From Planktothrix paucivesiculata PCC 9631 (GTDB lineage: Bacteria > Cyanobacteriota > Cyanobacteriia > Cyanobacteriales > Microcoleaceae), in NCBI RefSeq assembly GCF_900009265.2, contig NZ_LR735009.1, positions 260,272 through 324,271 on the forward strand: a DNA stretch of 64,000 nucleotides, in the 5' to 3' direction. A program made the translations under genes and the position numbers. The number at the start of each line of letters is the position of its first letter. The first letter of the stretch is position 1. Below, piece after piece: positions 9,565-18,752 of this stretch. A model generated the notes under the pieces. It searched no databases. It was not told where the DNA came from and was given only the letters and a program-made list of their open reading frames with translations.

Positions 9565-12183
9565 ATGCTGAATTTTTACTTTGATCCAGAAACCAATACT
9601 CACAAATCCTTTGAGTTACCTGGCGCTCGTCCCCACTATAACCCTGACCGTCCGGGTCAAGTAGAACATATTTTTCTGGACTTAGTTCTCGATATTCCTA
9701 ATCAAAGTTTTCAAGGAACTTGTACCCTACATTTGAATCCGATTAAAAGTGGCATAGAAACCTTAACTTTAGATGCCGTTAACTTAGAAATAAAAGACGT
9801 AAAAATAGAGCAAAATCAGCAGGAATTTGACTATGATGGCGAACAATTACAGATTTATCTGAATCAACCCACAACCGTCAATCAATTAATTAAAATTGTC
9901 ATTAATTATTCCGTTACCAATCCCCAACGCGGACTTTATTTTATTAGTCCAAATAAAGATTATCCTAACAAACCGATTCAAGTTTGGACACAGGGAGAGG
10001 ATGAAGATTCTCGGTTTTGGTTCCCTTGCTTTGACTACCCCGGACAACTGGCGACGTCAGAAATTCGGGTACAAGTTCCTAAACAATATTTAGCTATTTC
10101 TAATGGTGAATTAATTAATACTGAAACCAAAGGCAAAACTAAAATTTATCATTGGTCACAAAAACAAGTGCATCCCACTTATTTAATGACTTTAGCGGTG
10201 GGAGATTTTGCCGAAATTAAAGACGAATGGAATGGAATCCCCGTATTATATTATCTTGAGAAAAATCGCAAAGAAGATGCTCTAAGAAGTATGGGAAAAA
10301 CTCCAAAAATGATTGGATTTTTCTCTGAATATTTTGGTTATACCTATCCCTACCCTAAATATGCTCAAGTTTGTGTAGATGATTTCATTTTTGGCGGGAT
10401 GGAAAATACCTCTACAACCCTATTAACCGATCGCTGTTTATTAGATGAACGAGCCAACCTAGATAATCGTAACACAGAAAGTTTAGTTGCCCATGAATTA
10501 GCCCATCAATGGTTCGGGGATTTAGTGGTAATTAAACATTGGTCACACGCCTGGATTAAAGAAGGCATGGCGACCTATACTGAGGTATTATGGACGGAAC
10601 AGGAATATGGCAAAGACGACGCGGCTTATTATCGTTTAAATCAAGCCAGAAACTATTTTTCCGAGGATAGTTCTCGCTACCGTCGCCCCATTGTCACCCA
10701 TATTTATCGGGAAGCAATTGAACTTTACGATCGCCATTTATATGAAAAAGGCGCTTGTGTTTATCATCTAATTAGAACTGAATTAGGAGATGAACTCTTT
10801 AAAAAAGCGATTCAAACTTTTGTTAAGGATAATGCTCATAAAACCGTAGAAACTATTGATTTATTACGGGCGCTGGAAAAATCAACCGGAGCTAATTTAC
10901 TCCCCCTATTTGATCAATATGTATTCCGGGGCGGACATCCTGATTATAAAGTATCTTATAGTTGGGATAATCATAATAAATTAGCCAAAATTACGATTAA
11001 ACAAAATCAAGCTAAAGATAGCGATAAACTCAGCGAGACAAACCTGTTTGATTTGAAAATTCCCATTGGTTTCGGCTATAAACCAGAGAAAAAATCCCCG
11101 GAAACCGAGGTAAAACTTAAAACCTTTACCGTGCAGGTTCATGAAAAGGAACAAACCTTCTATTTTCCCTTAGAAGAAAAACCCGCTTTTATTAGTTTTG
11201 ATGTTAATAATAATATTCTCAAAACCGTAACTTTGGATTATGCGGTGGCGGAATTAAAAGCCCAATTACACCATGATCCTGATCCTATTTCTCGGATTTA
11301 TGCCGCTAAAGCCTTAGCCAAAAAAGGCGGATTAGAAGCCGTTAAAGCCCTAGCAAATGCTTTAAAAAATGATGGCTTTTGGGGGGTACGGGTAGAAGTG
11401 GCAAAACAACTTGTGCGGGTGAAATTAGATCAAGTTTTCCCGGGATTAGTTGAAGGGTTAAATGACAGTGATGCCCGGGTCAGACGGGCAGTGATTAATA
11501 GTTTAGCCAAACTAAAAACCACCGAAAGTTATCAAGTCTTAAAACCCCTTTTAGAAAAAGGAGATCCGAGTTATTTAGTGGAAGCGTCAACCGCCGCCGC
11601 CCTGGGAGAAATTGCCGCAACTCATCTGGAGGATAAACATTTAGTTGAACAAACCGTTAAACTGTTAAAATCTGTCCTGAAAGAACGGGAAGGCTGGAAT
11701 GAGGTGGTGCGTTCCGGGGCAATTTCAGGACTGAGTAAAATGAAAACCTCAGAAGATGCCTTAAACCTGATTTTAAAATATACCGCCCCCGGTATTCCCC
11801 AGGCTTTGCGGTTAACTTCAATTCGGGCTTTAGGCAGTATTTCCACTGGTCAAACCCCCACCAATACCGAACGAATTGTACAACGGTTGGAAGAACTATC
11901 AAATGAGGCTTTTTTCCTGACTCAAGTGGCCGTTGTTGCCTCCCTAGAACAGATGGAAACCCCGAAAGCCATGGATGTGCTGCAATCTTTAGCAGATCAA
12001 ACCCTAGATGGACGAGTTCGCCGTCGGGCGGAAGAAGCAATTCAGACTGTTCAGGGAAAAATTGGTTCTGAACCAGCGTTGAAAAAACTGCGGGAGGAAC
12101 TCGACAAAATGAAAAAGGAAAATCAAGATTTGAGGAGTCGTTTGGAAACCTTAGAGGCAAAAAGTAAATCCAGCAAGCAATAA
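9565..12183 (+). CDS. pepN: M1 family zinc aminopeptidase with HEAT repeats
   Basis: A metallopeptidase removing N-terminal residues from peptides. From the ATG at 9565 (a TTG three codons upstream is also open) it has about 872 residues. Residues 1-200 are the beta-sandwich domain. The exopeptidase motif 'GGMEN' precedes the zinc site 'HELAHQWFGD' (first His near residue 310), with the downstream Glu in 'KEGMATYTEVLW'. Residues about 560-815 are HEAT-like repeats ('DARVRRAVINSLAKLKT'), and the protein ends in a coiled coil rich in Lys/Glu. No signal peptide, so it is probably cytosolic. It stands alone between the TPR-CHAT gene and the principal sigma gene. The pepN symbol is by family only. 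Confidence 0.88.
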   Translation: MLNFYFDPETNTHKSFELPGARPHYNPDRPGQVEHIFLDLVLDIPNQSFQGTCTLHLNPIKSGIETLTLDAVNLEIKDVKIEQNQQEFDYDGEQLQIYLNQPTTVNQLIKIVINYSVTNPQRGLYFISPNKDYPNKPIQVWTQGEDEDSRFWFPCFDYPGQLATSEIRVQVPKQYLAISNGELINTETKGKTKIYHWSQKQVHPTYLMTLAVGDFAEIKDEWNGIPVLYYLEKNRKEDALRSMGKTPKMIGFFSEYFGYTYPYPKYAQVCVDDFIFGGMENTSTTLLTDRCLLDERANLDNRNTESLVAHELAHQWFGDLVVIKHWSHAWIKEGMATYTEVLWTEQEYGKDDAAYYRLNQARNYFSEDSSRYRRPIVTHIYREAIELYDRHLYEKGACVYHLIRTELGDELFKKAIQTFVKDNAHKTVETIDLLRALEKSTGANLLPLFDQYVFRGGHPDYKVSYSWDNHNKLAKITIKQNQAKDSDKLSETNLFDLKIPIGFGYKPEKKSPETEVKLKTFTVQVHEKEQTFYFPLEEKPAFISFDVNNNILKTVTLDYAVAELKAQLHHDPDPISRIYAAKALAKKGGLEAVKALANALKNDGFWGVRVEVAKQLVRVKLDQVFPGLVEGLNDSDARVRRAVINSLAKLKTTESYQVLKPLLEKGDPSYLVEASTAAALGEIAATHLEDKHLVEQTVKLLKSVLKEREGWNEVVRSGAISGLSKMKTSEDALNLILKYTAPGIPQALRLTSIRALGSISTGQTPTNTERIVQRLEELSNEAFFLTQVAVVASLEQMETPKAMDVLQSLADQTLDGRVRRRAEEAIQTVQGKIGSEPALKKLREELDKMKKENQDLRSRLETLEAKSKSSKQ

Positions 12184-12689
12184 AACTTGATTTCCTGATC
12201 CCGATAAATTTCTCTCCCTCTAAGGGTAGAGGCGTTATGTAGAACTTATCTCCCCCATATTGAATAATGATTCAACCTAACGACGTCAAAAACTTAACGT
12301 GATTTAACGTTTGATTGAGTCCCAAACGGGGAGATTTAAGTTAACTTACAGGAAAGAACAATCAAACAGGTTAGATAGTTGTACTCGACCCCCTACTTGA
12401 TCAATTCTCCGTCGGTGAATGAACGATGATCGGATTTCTTTTTTGACAAACCGTGCAATTTTTGTCAAAAAGGCTACAATCGAAAAGGTCTTGGCGTCAT
12501 CCAATGATCACCTTTGAATATTTGCCCTCACTATGCTAGGACTGAGGTGGGTTACGATGACTCACTCAGTAACTCGCTGGGTAAAATATTTAAACCTGGA
12601 TTCGGTGTGTCACTGGTTCAGGAGTCTATTAATAGACATCTTTATTCTGTAATTAATTTTTACTAATTGAGGAGCATGAGGAACGCGGC
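12184..12689. promoter_or_regulatory. Long leader region of the principal sigma gene
   Basis: 506 bases between the aminopeptidase and rpoD. The notable element is a perfect inverted repeat, TTTTTGACAAA (12440-12450) and TTTGTCAAAAA (12461-12471), immediately followed by a possible -10 hexamer TACAAT (12475-12480). The TTGACA inside the left arm is 26 bases from that -10, too far for a normal pair, so the palindrome is more likely an operator. The rpoD ribosome site is AGGA at 12679-12682. No ORF is convincing here. Confidence 0.45.
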
Positions 12690-13982
12690 ATGACCCAAAG
12701 TAACAACGGACTCGCAACCACACATCCACCGGATAAACAAGTTGTTAGCACTGACAATAAAAATAAATCCTCCATCATCATGCAGGAGAAAGAAGTTGTT
12801 AGCCCTGACAATAAAAATAAACCCGCCATTACCCCACCTGGGAAACCAGTTGATAGCCTTGAAAATAAAAAGAAATCCTCTATTACCGATTTAGATGATA
12901 TTGATGAACCAGATGCAGATGATCTAATTGAAGAAGAAGAAGAACCTTTAGAGGATGTGATCGGGGAGGAAGATGACGAGAGCAAAGCTGCAAAAGGAGC
13001 TAAAGCTCGCCGTCGAACCCAAACTAAGAAAAAGCACTTTACGGAAGATTCGATTCGTCTCTATCTGCAAGAAATCGGTCGGATTCGTTTATTGCGCGCA
13101 GATGAAGAAATTGAACTCGCGCGTAAAATTGCCGACTTACTCGAACTAGAGCGAATTCGGGAAAAATTGATGGAACATTACGACCGCGAACCCAATGAGC
13201 AAGAATGGGCAACCGCGGTGGAAATGAGGCTACCAGAATTCCGCCGCCGTCTTTATATTGGCCGTCGGGCCAAAGATAAGATGGTACAGTCTAACCTGAG
13301 ACTGGTGGTTTCCATCGCCAAAAAATATATGAATCGGGGTCTTTCCTTCCAAGACTTGATTCAAGAAGGCAGTTTAGGATTAATTAGAGCCGCCGAGAAA
13401 TTTGATCACGAAAAAGGTTACAAATTTTCAACTTATGCGACCTGGTGGATTCGTCAAGCCATTACTAGAGCGATCGCCGATCAATCTCGGACTATTCGGC
13501 TTCCAGTTCACCTGTATGAAACCATTTCTCGGATTAAAAAAACTACCAAGTTATTATCTCAAGAAATGGGTCGCAAACCCACAGAAGAAGAAATAGCGAC
13601 TCGTATGGAAATGACCATCGAGAAGTTACGGTTTATTGCTAAATCGGCTCAACTTCCGATTTCTTTAGAAACCCCGATTGGGAAAGAGGAAGATTCTCGT
13701 TTAGGAGATTTTATTGAATCCGATGGCGAAACTCCTGAAGATCAAGTGTCTAAGAATCTATTACGAGAAGACTTAGAAAATGTATTAGATACCCTCAGTC
13801 CCAGGGAAAGAGATGTACTGCGTCTGCGTTATGGGCTAGATGATGGTCGGATGAAGACATTGGAAGAAATTGGTCAGATTTTTAATGTCACCCGTGAACG
13901 GATTCGTCAAATAGAGGCGAAAGCGTTAAGAAAGTTACGTCATCCTAACCGCAATAGCATTTTGAAAGAGTATATCCGTTAA
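12690..13982 (+). CDS. sigA: Principal RNA polymerase sigma factor (RpoD/SigA)
   Basis: The housekeeping sigma factor, 430 residues. Region 1.2 begins at '[16 protein letters not shown]' (near residue 121). Region 2 includes '[39 protein letters not shown]' and the promoter-melting segment '[16 protein letters not shown]'. Region 3 and region 4 ('[20 protein letters not shown]', '[17 protein letters not shown]') are complete. The first about 100 residues are a low-complexity acidic and lysine-rich stretch containing three loosely repeated units ('DNKNKSSI', 'DNKNKPAI', 'ENKKKSSI'), a variable region in cyanobacterial SigA. The ATG at 12690 has GAGGAA seven bases upstream. A strong terminator follows at 14114. 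Confidence 0.95.
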   Translation: MTQSNNGLATTHPPDKQVVSTDNKNKSSIIMQEKEVVSPDNKNKPAITPPGKPVDSLENKKKSSITDLDDIDEPDADDLIEEEEEPLEDVIGEEDDESKAAKGAKARRRTQTKKKHFTEDSIRLYLQEIGRIRLLRADEEIELARKIADLLELERIREKLMEHYDREPNEQEWATAVEMRLPEFRRRLYIGRRAKDKMVQSNLRLVVSIAKKYMNRGLSFQDLIQEGSLGLIRAAEKFDHEKGYKFSTYATWWIRQAITRAIADQSRTIRLPVHLYETISRIKKTTKLLSQEMGRKPTEEEIATRMEMTIEKLRFIAKSAQLPISLETPIGKEEDSRLGDFIESDGETPEDQVSKNLLREDLENVLDTLSPRERDVLRLRYGLDDGRMKTLEEIGQIFNVTRERIRQIEAKALRKLRHPNRNSILKEYIR

Positions 13983-14113
13983 TTGCTGTTATTTTTGTTC
14001 GGGTTGAAACAATTGGATTCTGAGAAACCAATTTTAAAATTATCCTCCGTTGAGGATAACTCAGGCTGCAATTTATCAACCCGTTTATTGAAACATCACA
14101 GTTAAGGATTAAC

Positions 14114-14160
14114 CTGCCGAAACAGACTTTTAAAAAATATAAGGTTTCGGCAGATTTTTG
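14114..14160 (+). terminator. Rho-independent terminator after sigA
   Basis: CTGCCGAAAC (14114-14123) pairs perfectly with GTTTCGGCAG (14144-14153), then ATTTTTG follows. A second hairpin, TTATCCTC-cgtt-GAGGATAA, sits upstream near 14040-14060 without a T-run. Confidence 0.75.
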
Positions 14161-14230
14161 TTATTTATATAAGATAACCACTTTTTTCTTAACCAGCGAT
14201 ACAATCAAATCAAAGCAAGTTTAATAACTT

Positions 14231-14488
14231 ATGAATGCCATTTATAAACTCCCCTTAATTTTAGAACCTCAACCCGAAGGCGGTTATACAATTACTTGTC
14301 CTCTTTTGCCCAATTTAATTACTGAAGCTGATACTTTAGAAGAAGTTATTCCTAATGTATCCGATGCTTTACAAGTTTTAATTGAAGCCTATCAAGATTT
14401 AAACCAACCCTTACCTGCTGTTTTAAAGCCAATAGGAGAAGATATGACCCTGTGGACAGAAAGTTTAATTCCCATTGGTATAAAATGA
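14231..14488 (+). CDS. hicB: HicB family antitoxin
   Basis: An 85-residue protein with the HicB partial RNase H-like fold: 'LPLILEPQPEGGYTITCPLLPNLITEADTLEEVIPNVSDAL'. In HicAB modules the antitoxin neutralises the mRNA-cleaving toxin HicA. There is no obvious C-terminal DNA-binding domain, so it is the short form. Its TGA stop overlaps the ATG of the next frame (14485), as in a translationally coupled pair. The downstream hicA is truncated, so this antitoxin appears to be an orphan. The ATG at 14231 is the only sensible start. Confidence 0.85.
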   Translation: MNAIYKLPLILEPQPEGGYTITCPLLPNLITEADTLEEVIPNVSDALQVLIEAYQDLNQPLPAVLKPIGEDMTLWTESLIPIGIK

Positions 14489-14622
14489 AATATAGAGAGG
14501 TAGCACAAAAATTAAAACAAATGGGATGCCAAGAAATTTCAAGGCGAGGCGGTGGTTCTCATCGAAAATGGTACAATCCCAACATGGGAGATTATGAATT
14601 TCAAATAACATCTATCCACTGA
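14485..14622 (+). pseudogene. hicA: Truncated HicA toxin
   Basis: A 45-codon frame begins in an ATGA overlap with hicB. Residues 1-33 match the start of HicA: 'MKYREVAQKLKQMGCQEI' then 'RRGGGSHRKWYNP', including the catalytic His of the double-stranded RNA-binding fold ('GGSHRKW'). After that the sequence departs from the family and stops at about 45 residues, where intact HicA proteins run to about 60-80. The last 22 bases overlap, on the opposite strand, the 3' end of the PIN-like gene at 14601. The break near 14590 therefore looks like a recombination junction at the edge of the ubiquitin-like locus. Toxicity is unlikely, because the C-terminal strand and helix are missing. Confidence 0.7.
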
Positions 14623-15299
14623 ATATTATTAGGTTTTGGCGGCATTGGGATGTCTCGCCATTGAATAGAAGGTAAAGAATTATCTTGGGGAGATTCTGGT
14701 TCAGTTATAACAAATGGGATTTCAGCGATATTATTAAGGGTTGATTCTCGGTTATTAGATTCTTGTTGGGTAATTTCTGGTACAGTTACTTCCTGTTGTA
14801 CTGTTGACTCCTGTAACGGTAAAAACAATTCAGGTTTAAACCAAGTTTCACCCCCAACAAATAATTCCTCTACAACCATTATTTCCATATTGAGGGAATG
14901 GCATTTTCTCCGTAGTTCTGGACTACTAGCCAGGAATACTATTTGAGATTCAAGGATTTCCGCAAGATGCAGTGAACTTAACAAATAACAATCTAATAAG
15001 TTATTATTATCCAAAGGTATATTTAAGATATTCAACTGATCGCCATAAATTTTTTCATTGATAAAATAGATGATTCCATTATTAAGGTTTCTAAAAATTA
15101 AATCATTAGAATGGACTTCCGCCTCCAAAACATCCAGTATTTGAGTTGCAGTTGTGGTTGCATTTGCAAAATTACCATTTTTGAGATAAATAAGTTGTGT
15201 ATAAAGATATTTAGGTAAAACTATATCTTTGGAACTTTGAATAATAAGTTCTGGCTGACTCATACATAAATCCGGTTCGATACAGTAGAATTTTTTCAT
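14601..15299 (-). CDS. PIN-like domain protein with C-terminal W-x-D motifs
   Basis: A 232-residue protein. Residues about 27-145 resemble a PIN nuclease fold, especially the second half: 'LLDCYLLSSLHLAE' (Asp103) then 'IVFLASSPELRRKCHSLNMEI'. The usual first acidic motif 'DxN' is not obvious, so catalytic competence is doubtful. Residues 160-232 are Pro/Gln/Ser-rich and probably disordered, ending with two copies of I-Q-W-x-D-[IV] (212-217 and 226-231). It follows the TPR gene by about 24 bp and is surely co-transcribed with it. By position it is the last gene of the ubiquitin-like conjugation locus. Alternatives are a TPR-associated adaptor or a degenerate toxin. The family call is by eye only. 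Confidence 0.5.
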   Translation of the reverse strand: MKKFYCIEPDLCMSQPELIIQSSKDIVLPKYLYTQLIYLKNGNFANATTTATQILDVLEAEVHSNDLIFRNLNNGIIYFINEKIYGDQLNILNIPLDNNNLLDCYLLSSLHLAEILESQIVFLASSPELRRKCHSLNMEIMVVEELFVGGETWFKPELFLPLQESTVQQEVTVPEITQQESNNRESTLNNIAEIPFVITEPESPQDNSLPSIQWRDIPMPPKPNNIQWIDVI

Positions 15300-15323
15300 G
15301 TTGATCTCCTGGTTTTTGGGTAA

Positions 15324-17720
15324 TTAAAGATTCATCAATTGTTTTTTGTTTTGGTAAGCTAGAGAATGATTGGGTTTAAAAAATAAAGTAAACTCAAAAT
15401 CTCTAATAGCTTGTTTATAATCTCCTGTTTGTTTGTAGATCATACCTCGTTGAAAGTAAGCCTCAGCATTGGATTTATTTAACCCTATAGTTGTATTAAA
15501 ATCTTGAATTGCATTTGAATATAAACCTAATACAGCATAAGCTATTCCTCGATGATAATAGGCTTCTAGTTCATCAGGGTTATATCTTAAAACTAAATTA
15601 AATTTTTCAATCGCTGCTTCATAATCTGTAGCTTGTAATTTTTCTTTGGCTAATTGTAGCTCTTGTACTAAAACAATAGTAGAAATTTCATGATCTGCCT
15701 CCTCAAATAGAATTTCAATATCTTCATGAACTTGATCTATTAAAATTTCAATTTTAAAAGGATCATAACTTGCATCAATATCAAGCTCATTAGATTCAAG
15801 TAGTATATCAGGTATTTTCTGGGGTAAAAATTCCATTTCAAATGGGTTATCATCTTGTTTTTCAGAAAAGTTATCGATTTCAACATTGAGTTGAATATTT
15901 TTCGGAATATCTTCCCATAGTATTTTGTTAGCCTGAGCAGTATTTTCTTGATTCTCAACAATTCGATCTAAACACAAAAATTCATCGAATGTTAAAATCT
16001 TTGGGGAAACTTGGCTTGATTGGGTTACTTTATTCTGTAAAGCATCTAGTTTAGCTCGAATTTCTAAAGCCTGATGAGCATCACCTTGTTGAACGTAGGC
16101 TTGAGATAACCAGCTATGAGCAGTAGTCTGATTAAAACCAAGACTAATAGCTCTATTACTATCTTCAAGAGATTGTTGATATTCTCCTAATGACAGATGA
16201 GCAAAACCTCGTCTAACATAAGCAGGAATATCAAGAGGATCAATGCTGATAATTTGGGTACAATCTTCTATTGCTTGCTGATATTGACCTAATTGAATAT
16301 AAGCATCTCTGCGCCAACCATAAACCTGAATATGATTAGGATTAAGGGTTAATGCTCTAGTGAATTTGTCAATAGCTTGCTGATATTTTTTGTGATTAAC
16401 CAGAGTAATTCCCTGATTAAAATATTGATCAAATAAACGATTCTTAGCATTAGTTAGATGTTGATGAGCATTAACATGATTAGGATTAAGTCTAATCGCT
16501 TCTTTACAGTCATCAACAGCTTGTTGATACTCTCCTAATTCCATCTGAGCAAATGCTCGGTTACAATAAGCATTAGCATCATTAGGATTCAGCCTAATGG
16601 CTTGGTTACAGTCGTCAATAGCTTGCTCATAATTTTTTAGATAATTATAAGCATTTGCTCGGTGATTATAAGCATTGCCATGATTAGGCTTAAGACTTAA
16701 TGCTCTAGTAAACTGTTCAATAGCTTGCTGATATTTTTCTTGGTTAAACAGAGTATTTCCATGATTAAAACATTGCTCAAATAAACGATTATTAGCATTA
16801 GTTAGATGTTGATGAGCATTAACATGATTAGGATTAAGTCTAATCGCTTTTTTACAGTCATCAATAGCTTGTTGATACTCTCCTAATTCTATCTGAGCAA
16901 ATGCTCGGTTAATATAAGCACTAGCATCATTAGGATTCAGCCTAATTGCTTGGTTAGAGTCATTAAGAGCTTGCTCATAATTTTTTAGAGAATTATAAAC
17001 ATAACTTCGCCAAACGTAAGCATCAGAATGATTAGGATTAAGGCTTGATGCCCTTGTAAACTGTTCAATAGCTTGCTGATAGTTTTGTTGGTTAACCAGA
17101 GTAATTGCCTGATTATAATAGTCGTTAAAAGACGGCTGTTTGGGTAAAGTATAGGCTTTTGTTTTATCATTTGTTTCGCATTGATTACATCTATTATTGA
17201 GAAATCGGTAACTTTCTTCATGATAGCCGAGTTGACAGCGAACACAAAGATAAATTGTTTCTCCGGGTTTAAATTCTTCTCGACTGACTAAATCTTTTTG
17301 TCCAATTAAGTTTCTCAACAGTTCATCAATATCAAAGAAGTGTTGACTTCCTCTTAAAAAATCATGATCAACAATAGGATTTGATGTCTGTGATGATGAC
17401 GATGTTGTAGATGTGGGATTTTCTATCCAACTAATACCATGCCTATCTACAGTTGTAGAAGAAGACGAGCTTGTAGTATTGGGTTGATTTTGCATTTGAG
17501 AAGTAGAAGGCTGAGGAGCAGATTCTATATTGCTGGAAGATGCTTGATTACTACCAATAGATCTACCAATAGATATAATCCAGAATAAACCCATTGGAAT
17601 AATAATAAACCACAAGAAGGGCGGAATGAATAAACACAAGAAAAAGACAAATGAACAGATTAAACTTATACATATACAGCCGCAAGTTACTCCTGTGTTA
17701 TTAGTCTGTTGATTACTCAT
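15324..17720 (-). CDS. Membrane-anchored zinc-knuckle TPR protein of the ubiquitin-like locus
   Basis: 798 residues. Residues 17-53 are two close hydrophobic helices. A Ser/Thr/Gln-rich linker follows, with a 'GISWIEN' segment at 95-101. A zinc site comes next: Cys159, Cys162, Cys178, Cys181 ('LCVRC...NQC'). Residues about 200-550 carry some ten TPRs, among which a 118-residue block (201-318) is duplicated as 319-436. A linker at 560-680 contains 'ILWEDI' (600-605), and three more TPRs end the protein. The TPRs should face the cytosol. It lies 261 bp downstream of the JAMM gene, on the same strand, and 24 bp upstream of the PIN-like gene. I infer a scaffold or substrate-selecting role in the modifier pathway. 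It is not a recognised E3, and zinc-plus-TPR proteins are common in cyanobacteria. Confidence 0.75.
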   Translation of the reverse strand: MSNQQTNNTGVTCGCICISLICSFVFFLCLFIPPFLWFIIIPMGLFWIISIGRSIGSNQASSSNIESAPQPSTSQMQNQPNTTSSSSSTTVDRHGISWIENPTSTTSSSSQTSNPIVDHDFLRGSQHFFDIDELLRNLIGQKDLVSREEFKPGETIYLCVRCQLGYHEESYRFLNNRCNQCETNDKTKAYTLPKQPSFNDYYNQAITLVNQQNYQQAIEQFTRASSLNPNHSDAYVWRSYVYNSLKNYEQALNDSNQAIRLNPNDASAYINRAFAQIELGEYQQAIDDCKKAIRLNPNHVNAHQHLTNANNRLFEQCFNHGNTLFNQEKYQQAIEQFTRALSLKPNHGNAYNHRANAYNYLKNYEQAIDDCNQAIRLNPNDANAYCNRAFAQMELGEYQQAVDDCKEAIRLNPNHVNAHQHLTNAKNRLFDQYFNQGITLVNHKKYQQAIDKFTRALTLNPNHIQVYGWRRDAYIQLGQYQQAIEDCTQIISIDPLDIPAYVRRGFAHLSLGEYQQSLEDSNRAISLGFNQTTAHSWLSQAYVQQGDAHQALEIRAKLDALQNKVTQSSQVSPKILTFDEFLCLDRIVENQENTAQANKILWEDIPKNIQLNVEIDNFSEKQDDNPFEMEFLPQKIPDILLESNELDIDASYDPFKIEILIDQVHEDIEILFEEADHEISTIVLVQELQLAKEKLQATDYEAAIEKFNLVLRYNPDELEAYYHRGIAYAVLGLYSNAIQDFNTTIGLNKSNAEAYFQRGMIYKQTGDYKQAIRDFEFTLFFKPNHSLAYQNKKQLMNL

Positions 17721-17981
17721 GGGTCTATTTTTTCCGTTTGGTCTGGTAGTTAAATAAAAAATAAATTGTTTATTTAAAAATACGTTTATAATACTTTTTT
17801 TAGGTTATTAACTTATAAAAATTATCTAATAAAATTAACAACCATTTCATTTTGATTAAAAATTTTAGGGGGATTCAAAAATAATAATATTGTTCTCATA
17901 GATTGTTATTAAACTTTAGGATATTTAGTAAGAGCTAAAGCTCAAAAACAATCTATGGGATTTTGAAGTTGTGATCTCCTC

Positions 17982-18752
17982 TTAATTGGTATCGGATTTG
18001 ACGGCTTCTTGTCTTGTGTCTTGAGTCTTAAATAAATTAGGTTGGACTTTTTGAGCTTTTTCCCCTAAAAAGCAACCAATTGTATTTTGTACTGGATCAC
18101 AGACAATGGATAAACACCAAGGATGGGGGAAAAAAGAGCGTTGAGTCCGCATATCTGTTCCCGACATAAATACACCAATATTAGGGTGAGAATGATACCA
18201 GCCAATAATATTTGCTTCTGGATGAGTTGCTTTAGCGTGGTTCATAATTCCGACCCAAGAATCTGGTGTAAATTCTAAAGATGCTCCAGTTCCAATGGTT
18301 GCGGGTGCAGGTACAGCGGCTGTTACTTCCACATAAATCCCACAGGTAGGATCAGTGTAAGCATTACCAAATAAAATTCCCCCTTGTTCAACCCTTAAGT
18401 TACTTTGTAAATGCTCTTTTAGCTTTTTTAGAGCATCTTCTAAAATATAAACTTTAGGGTATTCTGGAGTAATATTGCGCTCTTGTATAAATTCTTGAAT
18501 TGGCTTTTCTGTTGGTTTAAAAACATCCTCAGATTCTACCCATTCAATCACAGATTGAGATTTAATCACCTCCTGTTTTTCTACACTATATCCATCTGGA
18601 TTTGATTCATCGTGATCAAGCATTTCCGGCATTAAATTTTCTTGTGCTTGAGGCAAAACCAAGGGTTCTGAATCATTTTTTTTTGCCATCATAGCTTTTA
18701 CAAAAGCCAATATTTTCTCTAGTTTTTCAATGAAAGTTGTACTCCAGTTCAT
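17982..18752 (-). CDS. JAMM/JAB metallo-isopeptidase (Rpn11/CSN5-like deubiquitinase)
   Basis: 256 residues. The JAMM zinc-protease motif is complete: Glu122 in 'VEQGGILFG', His187 and His189 in 'GWYHSHPN', Ser197 and Asp200 in 'FMSGTD'. In eukaryotes this domain removes ubiquitin; in bacteria it processes or removes ubiquitin-like modifiers. The first about 95 residues are charged and probably flexible and include 'SVIEWVESEDVF'. The resemblance to eukaryotic family members around 'GWYHSHPNIGVF' is striking. Its ATG overlaps the E2 stop (ATGA, 18749-18752), so the two are translationally coupled. Because the neighbouring modifier already ends in an exposed glycine, removal from targets is a more likely job than maturation (inference). 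Confidence 0.9.
   Translation of the reverse strand: MNWSTTFIEKLEKILAFVKAMMAKKNDSEPLVLPQAQENLMPEMLDHDESNPDGYSVEKQEVIKSQSVIEWVESEDVFKPTEKPIQEFIQERNITPEYPKVYILEDALKKLKEHLQSNLRVEQGGILFGNAYTDPTCGIYVEVTAAVPAPATIGTGASLEFTPDSWVGIMNHAKATHPEANIIGWYHSHPNIGVFMSGTDMRTQRSFFPHPWCLSIVCDPVQNTIGCFLGEKAQKVQPNLFKTQDTRQEAVKSDTN

Noticed and set aside
11657-12160. A 167-codon minus-strand frame inside the M1 aminopeptidase gene
   Set aside because: It lies wholly within the HEAT-repeat coding region on the opposite strand and has no family resemblance or ribosome site.
12676-12693. Five-codon upstream ORF (ATG AGG AAC GCG GCA TGA) overlapping the sigA start as ATGA
   Set aside because: The GAGGAG before it lies only one base from its ATG, too close, whereas the GAGGAA inside it is ideally placed for sigA itself. 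The tiny frame is most likely accidental.
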